From Pseudomonadota bacterium (GTDB lineage Bacteria > BMS3Abin14): 5,670 nucleotides of DNA. The notes under the pieces were generated by a model. It had not been told where the DNA came from. It saw only the letters and a program-made list of their open reading frames with translations, and did not search any database. Below are positions 5,624-5,670 of this stretch, in pieces. The stretch's first letter is position 1; each line of letters starts with the position of its first letter. The DNA lies in assembly GCA_030636965.1 (NCBI GenBank), contig DAOVVW010000088.1:1-5670 (forward strand). The letters run 5' to 3'. The position numbers and the translations under genes are program-made.

Positions 5624-5670
5624 AGACATTAGTAATTGGGTATTTAGTTGTATTAATTCTTCTATATACG

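Larger units (their letters stand above)
5414..5670. other. Intergenic segment after metG without a convincing gene
   Basis: These 257 bases hold no open frame with a start, RBS and recognisable product on either strand. They contain two adjacent hairpins (5534-5552 and 5562-5577) and an exact 10-bp direct repeat at the edges (5411-5420, 5614-5623). The last 70 or so bases are clearly more AT-rich than the genes. On the minus strand a frame without any ATG, GTG or TTG-led gene structure stays open for 41 codons (5447-5569, stop at 5444-5446). It might be a decayed gene end, but no family is recognised. No tRNA-like sequence was noticed. Confidence 0.5.

Overview
The window is a compact run of five plus-strand housekeeping genes from a bacterial chromosome. 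In order they are a MogA/MoaB-type molybdopterin adenylyltransferase, thymidylate kinase (tmk), DNA polymerase III delta-prime subunit (holB), a PSP1/RicT (YaaT) family protein, and methionyl-tRNA synthetase (metG) with a C-terminal EMAP/Trbp111-like tRNA-binding domain. Base composition looks balanced over the genes and turns AT-rich at the right edge. The tmk-holB-ricT-metG order is a known bacterial neighbourhood (Bacillus has tmk, holB and yaaT close together). A molybdopterin gene in front, together with the style of the intergenic repeats, suggests a Desulfobacterota ('deltaproteobacterial') or similar anaerobic lineage. That assignment is an inference from gene order and general sequence character, not from a marker gene.

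Layout. Bases 1-27 hold only a ribosome-binding site. mogA (28-519) and tmk (543-1184) are 23 nt apart and probably co-transcribed. Bases 1185-1512 contain no credible gene. They hold a fragment of a simple dispersed-type repeat (1191-1206), then a MITE-like element (about 1217-1498) with terminal inverted repeats built on the 7-bp unit GCGTAGG. The right arm ends 14 nt before the holB start codon, and holB has no recognisable Shine-Dalgarno sequence. holB (1513-2514) is followed by a small hairpin and a leader of about 85 nt. ricT (2601-3449) and metG (3446-5413) overlap by four bases (GTGA), so they are likely translationally coupled. Bases 5414-5670 hold no convincing gene, but have two neighbouring hairpins and sit between two copies of a 10-bp direct repeat.

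Functionally, tmk supplies dTDP for DNA synthesis and delta-prime is part of the clamp loader. RicT homologues act with partners in RNA-processing control and carry Fe-S clusters in Bacillus. MetRS charges tRNA-Met, and MogA serves molybdenum-cofactor synthesis. These do not form one pathway; the cluster looks like an old conserved housekeeping operon. I found no new enzymatic or defence system. The more unusual parts are the repeat insertion that seems to have displaced the holB translation signals, a possible internal start in metG that would release its tRNA-binding domain, and the structured, direct-repeat-bounded segment after metG.
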